From Caulobacter endophyticus (lineage in GTDB: Bacteria > Pseudomonadota > Alphaproteobacteria > Caulobacterales > Caulobacteraceae): a DNA stretch of 64,000 bases. Below the pieces are notes generated by a model, which was not told the origin of the DNA, searched no databases, and saw only the letters and a program-made list of their open reading frames with translations. Location of the stretch: NCBI RefSeq assembly GCF_003116815.1, contig NZ_QDKQ01000052.1:1-64000 (forward strand), in the 5' to 3' direction. Below are positions 43,717-51,144 of this stretch, one piece after another. The number at the start of each line of letters is the position of its first letter. The stretch's first letter is position 1. A program made the position numbers and the translations under genes.

Positions 43717-45471
43717 ATGCAATGGCTCGATGCTCTAGGCGCCGACGAACGGCTGGACGAGGTGGCGAACGACACGCGCCGCCTGACGGTGTCGCGCCTG
43801 GTCTCCGCCGCCCTGGTGGCCATGGTCGTCGGGATCGCTCTGGGTCCAGCCATGGCCGCCGGCTGGTTCGCCGCCCTGGCGGCGGGCGAGGCCCTGGCCT
43901 CGCTGGTCATCCGCCGCTTCACCGGCCCGACCACCGACCGCCTGCGGGCGCTGTTCGTGCTGGCCTCGATCCCGATCAACATCGTCTGGTCCTGGCTGGC
44001 CGTGGCGCTGTGGATGTTCCCGGGCCAAGACCTGCGGCTGGCGGCCCTGGGCGTCTGCGCGGGCCAGATCATCTTCACCCAGAACTTCCGGCACCAGCCG
44101 ATAAGCCTGCTGGCGATCACCACCGCCCCGCCGCTGGTCTGCCTGATGGTGTTTCCGTTCGTGACCGTCGCGCCGCACGACATGGGCTCGCTGACCAACC
44201 GCTGGGCGATGCTGATGCTCGTGGCGACCACGATCAACGCCATGCTGCTGAACCGCGCCGCCGCCCGGAAGATGGACGAACTGACCCGCGGCCTGCGGCA
44301 GGAAAAGGAACGGGCCCTGGCCGCCTCGCGCGTCAAGTCGGTGTTCGTGGCGACCATGAGCCACGAGATGCGCACGCCGATGAACGGCCTGCTGGGCCTG
44401 GCCCACGCCCTGAAAGGCACGAACCTGGACGAGCGCCAGCGCGACTATGTGGAGTTGATGATCCATTCGGGCGACAGCCTGATGCAACTGCTCAACGACG
44501 TGCTCGACATCGCCCGCCTCGACGCCGGCGACGCCGAGCTGACCCCCTGCGACTTCGACCTGCACGACCTCGTCCACGCGGTGGCCGACACCTGGCGCGA
44601 CATGGCCATGGTGCGGGGCCTGTCGGTGGACGTGCGCATCGACGCCACCGCCCCACAGCGGCTGCACGCCGATCCGGCGCGCATCCGGCAGGTGCTGGGC
44701 GGCCTGCTGTCGAACGCCCTGAAATTCACCCGCGTCGGCGGGGTGACCATCGAGGTCTCCAGCCAGGGCGACGCGCCAGACGGCCTGGAGACCGTGGCCA
44801 TCCGCATCACCGACACCGGCCCAGGCATCGACCCCGCCTTCGCCGAGCGCATCTTCGAAAGCTTCACCCAGGCCGACGAAAGCGTGTCGCGGGCCTATGG
44901 CGGCATGGGCCTTGGCCTGACCATCGCCCGGGCGCTGGCCCGCCGGATGGGCGGCGACCTCAGCCTGGAGCCGGCCGAACGCGGCGCGCGGTTCCTGCTG
45001 CTGCTGCGCGCGCCCCGCCCCGAGGCTCCGCCCCTGCCTGCTCAGGCGCCCGAGATCACCGAGGACGACGGCGCGGTTCCTCGTGTGCTGATGGCCGAGG
45101 ACAATCCGATGAACCAGATGGTCGTGCGGCTGATGCTGGAGGCCGCCGGCGTCGACCTGACGGTGGTCGAGGACGGCCGCCAGGCGCTGGACGCGCTGAA
45201 GGCCTCGCACTTCGACTGCGTGCTGATGGATATCAACATGCCGGTGATGGACGGGGTGACGGCGCTTTCCGAGATCCGCTCGGGCTCGGCCGGCGCGGCC
45301 GACACGCCGGTGATCGCCCTGACCGCCTCGGCCATGGCCGGCGACCGCGAGCGCTTTCTGAAGCTGGGCTTCGACGAGCACCTGGGCAAGCCGGTCAAGC
45401 CGCTGGACCTGATCTCGGCCATCGCCATGGCCGTGGACCGCACGCCTCCGCCGAGGGCGGCGGTGGGGTAG
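43717..45471 (+). CDS. Membrane hybrid histidine kinase (orphan)
   Basis: The 584-residue protein has 6 predicted membrane spans (residues about 25-190), a short coiled segment, the phospho-acceptor His216 in VFVATMSHEMRTPMNG, a HATPase domain (LSNALKFT, DTGPGIDP, YGGMGLGLTIA) and a C-terminal receiver with Asp505 (CVLMDINMPVMDG) and Lys in GKPVKP. The internal receiver implies a phosphorelay to an unlinked Hpt protein. No sensor domain besides the membrane part. Confidence 0.9.
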   Translation: MQWLDALGADERLDEVANDTRRLTVSRLVSAALVAMVVGIALGPAMAAGWFAALAAGEALASLVIRRFTGPTTDRLRALFVLASIPINIVWSWLAVALWMFPGQDLRLAALGVCAGQIIFTQNFRHQPISLLAITTAPPLVCLMVFPFVTVAPHDMGSLTNRWAMLMLVATTINAMLLNRAAARKMDELTRGLRQEKERALAASRVKSVFVATMSHEMRTPMNGLLGLAHALKGTNLDERQRDYVELMIHSGDSLMQLLNDVLDIARLDAGDAELTPCDFDLHDLVHAVADTWRDMAMVRGLSVDVRIDATAPQRLHADPARIRQVLGGLLSNALKFTRVGGVTIEVSSQGDAPDGLETVAIRITDTGPGIDPAFAERIFESFTQADESVSRAYGGMGLGLTIARALARRMGGDLSLEPAERGARFLLLLRAPRPEAPPLPAQAPEITEDDGAVPRVLMAEDNPMNQMVVRLMLEAAGVDLTVVEDGRQALDALKASHFDCVLMDINMPVMDGVTALSEIRSGSAGAADTPVIALTASAMAGDRERFLKLGFDEHLGKPVKPLDLISAIAMAVDRTPPPRAAVG

Positions 45472-45478
45472 CGCCCGA

Positions 45479-45620
45479 AGATCCTCCCCCTGAAGGGGAG
45501 GTGTCGGCGAAGCCGACGGAGGGGGATGTGACTTCCCACCTCCCAAGCTCCCTCAGCTTCAGAAGGGACTTCCCCCTCCGGCCCTTCGGGCCACCTCCCC
45601 CTTCAGGGGGAGGATTTGGA
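45479..45620. repeat. Dispersed GC-rich palindromic repeat, complete element
   Basis: GATCCTCCCCCTGAAGGGGAGG with GTCGGCGAAGCCGACGGAGG, a 45-base spacer, CTTCCCCCTCCGGCC-CTTC-GGGCC and CTCCCCCTTCAGGGGGAGGAT. The outer arms are inverted copies. It separates the hybrid kinase from the convergent APH/AAA gene. Confidence 0.85.
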
Positions 45621-45623
45621 GGT

Positions 45624-47123
45624 TCACCCCATCTGCTCGGCGAGCGCCCTGGCCTCGTCCTCGAAGGCGCTGACCGTGTCCACCCGGCGCCAGTCGATCT
45701 CGCCGGTGTCGCGCGTGAGCTGGCTTTCCAGCACGGCGACGTCAGCGTCGGAGGCGTCGTTGACGCGGGCGGCGACGCGGGCGCGCAGGACCTCGGCGGG
45801 GGCTTCCAGCCAGACGCCCTGGAAGGCGACGTCGAGCTTGGTGGCCAGGGCCTCGGCGCGGGCGCGCTGCTCGGGCTTGATGAACACGGCGTCGACCACA
45901 ACCGAGCGGCCGGCCTTCAGCACGAGCTCGGCGTCGCGGAACAGTTCGTCATAGACCCTGTCGCTGACCTCGGGGGTGTAGGCCTCCTTGGGCAGGCGCT
46001 CCAGCGAGGGCACGTTCCACAGGCGCTTGCGGATCTCGTCGGTGCGCAGCACCACCGCGCCGGGGGCGGCGCCCAGGCCCGGCGCGCAGACGCGGGCGAA
46101 GGTCGACTTGCCAGAGCCCGACAGGCCGCCGGTGGCCACCAGGCTGACCGGCTTGGGGGCCAGGTGCTCGATGGCGGTGGCCAGATAGGCGCGGGCGGCC
46201 TCGTCGTCGCCGGTATAGGCCCAGACGTGGGTGCGCACGGCGGCTCGGACGCTGAGCATGAGCGGCAGGGCGGCCAGGCCCGTCCACAATCCCTCGCCGA
46301 AGGTGCGGGCGGCTTCGTCGAGATAGGCGTTCAGCACCCGGCCGGCGGCGTCGCGGCGACGGCGGAAGTCCAGGTCCATCAGCAGGAAGGCAAGGTCGTA
46401 CTGCACGTCGATGTCCGACAGGGCGTCGTTGAACTCGATGCAGTCGAAGAGGATCGGCTTGCCGTCCTCGATCAGGATGTTCCCAAGGTGCAGGTCGCCG
46501 TGGCAGTGGCGGGCGAAGCCCTCGGCGGCGCGGGCGTCGAGCTGCGGACCCAGGCGCTTGAGGGCCAGGTCCGTCTCCTCGACCAGCCGCTCGACGGCCT
46601 GGGCGCCCAGCCGCGAGGCCAGGCCCCGCAGCAGGTTTGCGTTGGAGGCGATGGTGTAGCCCAGCGCCGAGACGCCGCCGCCCTGCGGGCGCAGCGCCGC
46701 GCCAGCGTGGAACTGGGCGATGGTGCGGCCCAGCGAGTCTTCCAGGGCGTCGTCGATGGCCCACGGCTGCGAGGCCAGCACGGATTCGCCGTCGAACCGG
46801 CGCATCTCCAGCAGATACTCGACCACCTCGCCGGCCCCGTCGATCTCGATGCCGCCGTCGGCGGTCCGGGTCAGCTGGCGCACGGCGCGATAGATATCGG
46901 GGGCCGCGGCGCGGTTGAACGACAGCTCGCGCTGCAACGACCAGCGGCGCAACTCCAGGGTCGAATAATCCAAGAAGCCGAAGTCGACCGGGCGCTTAAC
47001 CTTGAAGGCGGACTCGCCCACCAGGAACACCCGCGCGCAGGAGGTCTCGATGGTCTGATCGGCTCTCGTACCAAGCCAAGCCGCCACTTCCTGTTCGCGC
47101 GCCGCTTCCGCGTCCTTGATCAC
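45624..47123 (-). CDS. Bifunctional APH-fold / AAA-type P-loop protein
   Basis: The 499-residue product joins an aminoglycoside phosphotransferase-like domain (VFLVGESAFKVKRPVDFGFLDYST, HCHGDLHLGNILIEDG near residue 205, FDCIEFNDALSDIDV) with a C-terminal kinase/AAA domain (P-loop TGGLSGSGKST about residues 330-340, VVLRTDEIRKRLW). This pairing is a common conserved protein of unknown substrate. The GTG start at 47123 leaves about 27 residues before the conserved region; an ATG at 47246 would cross into the TetR promoter. A TetR gene is divergent. Confidence 0.82.
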   Translation of the reverse strand: MIKDAEAAREQEVAAWLGTRADQTIETSCARVFLVGESAFKVKRPVDFGFLDYSTLELRRWSLQRELSFNRAAAPDIYRAVRQLTRTADGGIEIDGAGEVVEYLLEMRRFDGESVLASQPWAIDDALEDSLGRTIAQFHAGAALRPQGGGVSALGYTIASNANLLRGLASRLGAQAVERLVEETDLALKRLGPQLDARAAEGFARHCHGDLHLGNILIEDGKPILFDCIEFNDALSDIDVQYDLAFLLMDLDFRRRRDAAGRVLNAYLDEAARTFGEGLWTGLAALPLMLSVRAAVRTHVWAYTGDDEAARAYLATAIEHLAPKPVSLVATGGLSGSGKSTFARVCAPGLGAAPGAVVLRTDEIRKRLWNVPSLERLPKEAYTPEVSDRVYDELFRDAELVLKAGRSVVVDAVFIKPEQRARAEALATKLDVAFQGVWLEAPAEVLRARVAARVNDASDADVAVLESQLTRDTGEIDWRRVDTVSAFEDEARALAEQMG

Positions 47124-47217
47124 GCCTTCAACCTTCGTCTTCGCCCGCCCGATCGGCGGCGCCCGGGCGTCCCATAGCGCAAAGTTCGGTGCAAGTCCTC
47201 GCGGACGCTTGCGCGAT

Positions 47218-47235
47218 CTACTTACGCGATAGTAG
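47218..47235. promoter_or_regulatory. Inverted repeat, candidate TetR operator
   Basis: CTACT-N8-AGTAG (18 bases) lies 36 bases upstream of the TetR gene start in the divergent gap with the APH/AAA gene. Size and position fit an autoregulatory TetR-family operator. Confidence 0.4.
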
Positions 47236-47270
47236 CGTTTGACCATCACAGTCTGATGTTGAGGAACCCC

Positions 47271-47891
47271 ATGCTTATCGGCGCCGGACTGAAACGGTCC
47301 GAGCACAAGAAGGCGGAGATCCTGGCCGCGGCTCGCGACATCTTCCTCAAGGAAGGCTACGCGGACGCCGGCATGGAGGCGGTGGCCCGCGCGGCGGGCG
47401 TCTCGACCGCCACCTTGTATGCTTACTTTCCAAGCAAGGCCGAGCTGTTCCGCACCGTTGTCGTCGACAGCGTGCGGACGATGGCCCAGCCGGTGCGCGA
47501 AAGCGCCAAGGCCGGCGGCGACGCCCGCGCCCGGCTGACCGCCCTGTCGCGGGCCTATGCCGAGTTCTTCGCCACCCCGGCCACGCGGGCGATGTTTCGG
47601 ATGGTCACCGCCGAGCGGCGGCGCTTCGAGGGGGTGGCCGATCATTTCCTGGGGGCGGCCCGCGAGTCGCTGGGCGGGGCCGCGATCCAGGTGGTGCAGG
47701 AGCTGAAGGCCTCGGGCGAACTGAAGGTCGACAAGCCCTCGTGGGCGGCGGGCCAGCTGATGGGCATGCTCGACCACGCCACCCTGGTGCTGGGCCTGTC
47801 GGCCGGCGACGAGGTGCAGCCCGACCGCCCGGTCACCCAGATCGCCGAGGACGCGGTGGAGACGTTCCTGGCGCGCTACGGGCCGGGGTAA
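47271..47891 (+). CDS. TetR-family transcriptional regulator
   Basis: The 206-residue protein has an N-terminal HTH (KKAEILAAARDIFLKEGYADAGMEAVARAAGVSTATLYAYFPSKAELF spanning residues about 14-62) and a helical ligand domain with a TetR_C-type end. ATG 47271 follows GAGGA at 6 bases. The divergent neighbour is the APH/AAA gene, with an 18-base inverted repeat between, so it may control itself and that gene. Confidence 0.9.
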   Translation: MLIGAGLKRSEHKKAEILAAARDIFLKEGYADAGMEAVARAAGVSTATLYAYFPSKAELFRTVVVDSVRTMAQPVRESAKAGGDARARLTALSRAYAEFFATPATRAMFRMVTAERRRFEGVADHFLGAARESLGGAAIQVVQELKASGELKVDKPSWAAGQLMGMLDHATLVLGLSAGDEVQPDRPVTQIAEDAVETFLARYGPG

Positions 47892-47989
47892 GGGCGGATC
47901 GGCTCTCCCTGGCTCTAGAATGTCGCCCCCTCACGCTCCGAGGCGCGGCCTTCATGAAGGTCTGACATGGGTGGTTAGCCGACCTTCCC

Positions 47990-48135
47990 AGTGCCACACT
48001 GCATCGGTGTGGTGGAGGGCAGAGGAGGCCCGAAAGGGCACCAGAGGGTAATGCTGACTGCGCCCAGGGACTTGGGCACCGCCCGCGTTAAGCCTATGCG
48101 CGGGCCTTAGCTCCACCGCACACCAATTGCCGCTA
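47990..48135 (+). ncRNA. Structured RNA candidate, 6S (ssrS)-like
   Basis: In the gap between TetR and pdxH, GGTGTGGTGGAG (48006-48017) pairs with CTCCAC-CG-CACACC (48111-48124), an outer GCA/TGC adds 3 bp, and inward AGGCCCG (48026) pairs with CGGGCCT (48101), with an unpaired bubble between and smaller hairpins inside. A long rod with a central bubble is the plan of 6S RNA. Strand is uncertain because the pairing is symmetric. It could also be another structured RNA. Confidence 0.4.
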
Positions 48136-48177
48136 AGGGTCGTATGCGGTCATCGGGGCGCCCCGGGAAAGCGCCCC

Positions 48178-48846
48178 TTAGGGGAATAGCCGCTTCGTCG
48201 TCCAGGCGCCGTCGACGCGCTCGTAGACCAGGCGTTCGTGCAGGCGGAACGGACGGTCGCGCCAGAATTCGATGACCTGGGGGACGATGCGGAAACCTGA
48301 CCAGTGCGGCGGGCGCGGCACCTTGCCGATCAGGCCGTACTTCAAGCCGGCCTCGGCGACGCGGCGTTCCAGCGCCAGGCGATCGGGCAGCGGACGCGAC
48401 TGGTCGCTGGCCCAGGCGCCCAGCTGGCTGTGGCGCGCGCGGCTGGCGAAATAGGCGTCGGCCTCGGCCTCGCTGACCGGCTCGACGAGCCCGCGCACCC
48501 GCACCTGGCGGCGCAGCGACTTCCAGTGGAACAGCAGGGCCGCCTTGGGATTGGCCGCCAGCTCCTGGCCCTTGGCGCTCTGCAGGTTGGTGTAGAAGAC
48601 GAAGCCGCGGCTATCGACGTCCTTCAGCAGCACCATCCGCGAATCCGGCATGCCGTGCTCGTCCACCGTCGAGACGGACATGGCGTTGGGATCGTTGGGC
48701 TCGGACTTGCCGGCCTCGGCCAGCCACTCGCCGAACAGATGGATCGGATCGCCCTCAGGCAGCAGCGGCGGCGGGGTGGCGGAAGCCACCTGGGCGACAT
48801 AGTCGTCCTCGCTGGGCGAGGCGGGGATCAGCGGGGCGTCGGTCAT
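48178..48846 (-). CDS. pdxH: Pyridoxamine 5'-phosphate oxidase
   Basis: The 222-residue FMN enzyme has the family core: [43 protein letters not shown] (FMN), the [12 protein letters not shown] strand, [13 protein letters not shown] and the C-terminal [30 protein letters not shown]. It makes pyridoxal 5'-phosphate from the pyridoxine/pyridoxamine forms. ATG 48846 was chosen; the upstream in-frame start adds unconserved residues. Confidence 0.95.
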   Translation of the reverse strand: MTDAPLIPASPSEDDYVAQVASATPPPLLPEGDPIHLFGEWLAEAGKSEPNDPNAMSVSTVDEHGMPDSRMVLLKDVDSRGFVFYTNLQSAKGQELAANPKAALLFHWKSLRRQVRVRGLVEPVSEAEADAYFASRARHSQLGAWASDQSRPLPDRLALERRVAEAGLKYGLIGKVPRPPHWSGFRIVPQVIEFWRDRPFRLHERLVYERVDGAWTTKRLFP

Positions 48847-48982
48847 GGCCTGGATATAGGCCCGTCCGCCCCCGGGGGCCATGCTTGACCGCTACCTACG
48901 CGCATCGACGCCGATCGCCGCACACGGCTCGCGAAGAAGTTAACTTAACGCCCCGTTGACCAAGTCGGCGCAGGGTCGCGGC

Positions 48983-49690
48983 ATGACCGCCGCCTCGGCC
49001 CCTTCCCTGTCTCTTTCCGCCGCCCGTGCGATACTGGGCGTCGCGCCCGGCGCCGACGAGCGCGAGCTGCGCGCGGCCTATCGCGAGGCCGCCAAGCGCG
49101 CCCATCCTGATCGTCCCGGCGGCGACGCGGCCCTCTTCCGCGACGTGCTGACCGCCTACCGCATGCTGCAGGGCGTCGAGCCGCCGGCGGGCCTGGGCTT
49201 TCCGCCCGCCACCGTCCAGACCCCCGCCATGCCGAGCCAGGCGGTGCTGGAGATCGAGCCGGCCTTCGCCTTTTCCGGCGGCGCGCTGGAAGCCGACATC
49301 GCCGACCGCCGCCTGCGCCTGACCCTGCCTGCCGGCCTGCGCCACGGCGACACCGTACGCGTCGGCGAGACCCTCCTGATCGTCCGCATCAAGGCCGACC
49401 CGGCCGCCATGGTTCGCGGTCACGACCTGTGGCTGACCGTCCGCCTCGACGCCCAGGTGCTGGCCGAGGGCGGCCGCGTGGAGCTGGACACCATCATCGG
49501 CCCGCGCACCGTGTGGATCTCGACCAAGGCCGCCGAGCGAGGCCTCGTACGGCTGAACGGCCAGGGCCTGCCGGCCCGCGCCGCCCACGCCGCCGGCGAC
49601 CTCTTCCTGCGCCTGGAGCGCACCGGCGCCGTGCACGAAAGCGCCGCCCGCTCGCAACTGAAGCGCTTCGCGGCCGCCTGGGCGGCGTGA
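48983..49690 (+). CDS. J-domain (DnaJ-like) protein with client-binding domain
   Basis: The 235-residue protein has an N-terminal J-domain (AARAILGVAPGADERELRAAYREAAKRAHPD) with His-Pro-Asp at residues 41-43, the Hsp70-stimulating motif. The rest (RLRLTLPAGLRHGDTVRVG, GHDLWLTVRLDAQVLAEGGRVELDT) matches the C-terminal substrate-binding beta domains of DnaJ/CbpA, but there is no Gly/Phe region or zinc finger. It is a small class B/C co-chaperone. Confidence 0.85.
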   Translation: MTAASAPSLSLSAARAILGVAPGADERELRAAYREAAKRAHPDRPGGDAALFRDVLTAYRMLQGVEPPAGLGFPPATVQTPAMPSQAVLEIEPAFAFSGGALEADIADRRLRLTLPAGLRHGDTVRVGETLLIVRIKADPAAMVRGHDLWLTVRLDAQVLAEGGRVELDTIIGPRTVWISTKAAERGLVRLNGQGLPARAAHAAGDLFLRLERTGAVHESAARSQLKRFAAAWAA

Positions 49691-49694
49691 TCCC

Positions 49695-50153
49695 TCAGGA
49701 GGCGTCGGCGAAGCCCTTCGCCCGCAGCACCAGCCTGCCCGCCCGCGGATCGTGCTCGAAGACGAGACCGCCCTCGGCCCGCGAGCGTTCGGGGATGTAG
49801 TCCAGCGTCGCCTGGGCCGTCTCGGCCTCGCCCTGCCCGCTCAGCACGCCCTCGATCACCACCTGGGCGGCCGGAGAGCCGCCGTGGTTGATCGCATCGA
49901 CCTCGGCGACGAAGCCGTGGGGGGTGGGCGTCACCGCCGTCAGCCGCACCTCGATGGCCGGCGGCGAGCGCTCGCCCAGCAAAGCATCCCAGCCGACGAA
50001 GCCGATGGCGACCAGGGCGCAAACCAGGCCAATGGCCGCCGAGATCCATTCCAGCGGCGGAATATCGTCGCTGGGCGGCTTGGCCTTGGCCGGCGGCTTG
50101 CGCTTTGCCGGGGCCGACTTGGTCGCTGGGCGGGATCTGGCCGTCGTCGCCAT
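49695..50153 (-). CDS. TIGR02588 family membrane-anchored protein
   Basis: The 152-residue protein has a Lys/Pro-rich basic N-terminus, one span (about residues 35-57, WISAAIGLVCALVAIGFVGW) and a beta-rich periplasmic domain (IEVRLTAVTPTPHGFVAEVDAINHGGSPAAQVVIEG). This matches TIGR02588, always found with TIGR02587. Its start overlaps the stop of that gene by one base (TGATG), so the two form an operon. Function unknown. Confidence 0.8.
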   Translation of the reverse strand: MATTARSRPATKSAPAKRKPPAKAKPPSDDIPPLEWISAAIGLVCALVAIGFVGWDALLGERSPPAIEVRLTAVTPTPHGFVAEVDAINHGGSPAAQVVIEGVLSGQGEAETAQATLDYIPERSRAEGGLVFEHDPRAGRLVLRAKGFADAS

Positions 50154-50968
50154 CAGACCACCAGCCGCGCAGTGGCCGCGCCCAGGGCGGCGGGAAAGGC
50201 CAGGACGATGGTCATGGTGGCGATCTCGTGCGGGGCGACGCCGTCCGTGCGTCCGAAGGTCCAGAGCAGGTAGAGGCTGACGATCAGCGCCACGCCGTAG
50301 CCCGGCGCGGTGAAGCCGACGAAAGTGCGCAAAAAGCCGCCTGCCTCGCGTCGCCGGCTCTCGCCCGGAAAGCCCAGACGGTAGACGAAGGCGTGCAGCA
50401 GCAGCACCGAAAGCGCCATCAGCAGCAGGGCCTGCAGCGGCCCCATCTGGTAGGCGATCAGGATCATCTCCTCGGTGGGAGCGACATTGAAGGCCAGGAA
50501 CAGTGCGCCGACGGCCATCAGGAAGGTCTCGCCGAGGGTTCCGGCCTCGGATTTCTCGCGGCTGGAAGGCGATCCCTCGCCCAGCTGCTTTCCGGCCACC
50601 AGGGCGCCGATCGCGCCGGGCACGGCGCACAGGGCGACCTTGCCCAGATCGGCCTGCGAGAACAGGCCGTGGCGCCCCAGCACCCCGAACGTGGCCAGGA
50701 GCGCCGCCGACAGCAGGAAGCCGACGCCGAAGGCGGCCAGGGCGTCGAGCACCTCGTCCTTCAGGCGGAAGGTCGGCTCGAACCCGGCGTAGTACGACAG
50801 GCCCAGAAGCATCGGCAGCGACAGCAGCAGGAAGACGAGCAGCCGCGCCCGCTCCACCGCCATGCCCAGCGACCACATCTCCATGGTCATCAAGAGCGGG
50901 AACGAGAACAGCAGCGCGCCGCCGAACGCGCGGGCCAGGGCCCGGCCATAGACGGCGTTGGCGTGCAA
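50153..50968 (-). CDS. TIGR02587 family integral membrane protein
   Basis: The 271-residue protein has about 8 hydrophobic spans and motifs FSFPLLMTMEMWSLG and NVAPTEEMILIAYQM; acidic residues inside spans recall channels or transporters. It is the TIGR02587 partner of the next gene. The start is TTG 50968 with GGAGGA 6 bases upstream, better supported than an upstream TTG at 51007. Role unknown. Confidence 0.8.
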   Translation of the reverse strand: MHANAVYGRALARAFGGALLFSFPLLMTMEMWSLGMAVERARLLVFLLLSLPMLLGLSYYAGFEPTFRLKDEVLDALAAFGVGFLLSAALLATFGVLGRHGLFSQADLGKVALCAVPGAIGALVAGKQLGEGSPSSREKSEAGTLGETFLMAVGALFLAFNVAPTEEMILIAYQMGPLQALLLMALSVLLLHAFVYRLGFPGESRRREAGGFLRTFVGFTAPGYGVALIVSLYLLWTFGRTDGVAPHEIATMTIVLAFPAALGAATARLVV

Positions 50969-51144
50969 GGCGGCTCCTCCGTGATCGCCCCAGATTCGCC
51001 GTTGCAACGGTCAGGCTTTTGAGGCGGTTCCCGATCGCCTTGGCCGCTCACGTGCGGATTTTCACAGCCTCGCTTACGACTTGAGATTGTTCTGCGCGTC
51101 CATGTCGCCCAAAAGGGATGACGGGCCGACCAAGGAGTAAGCTT

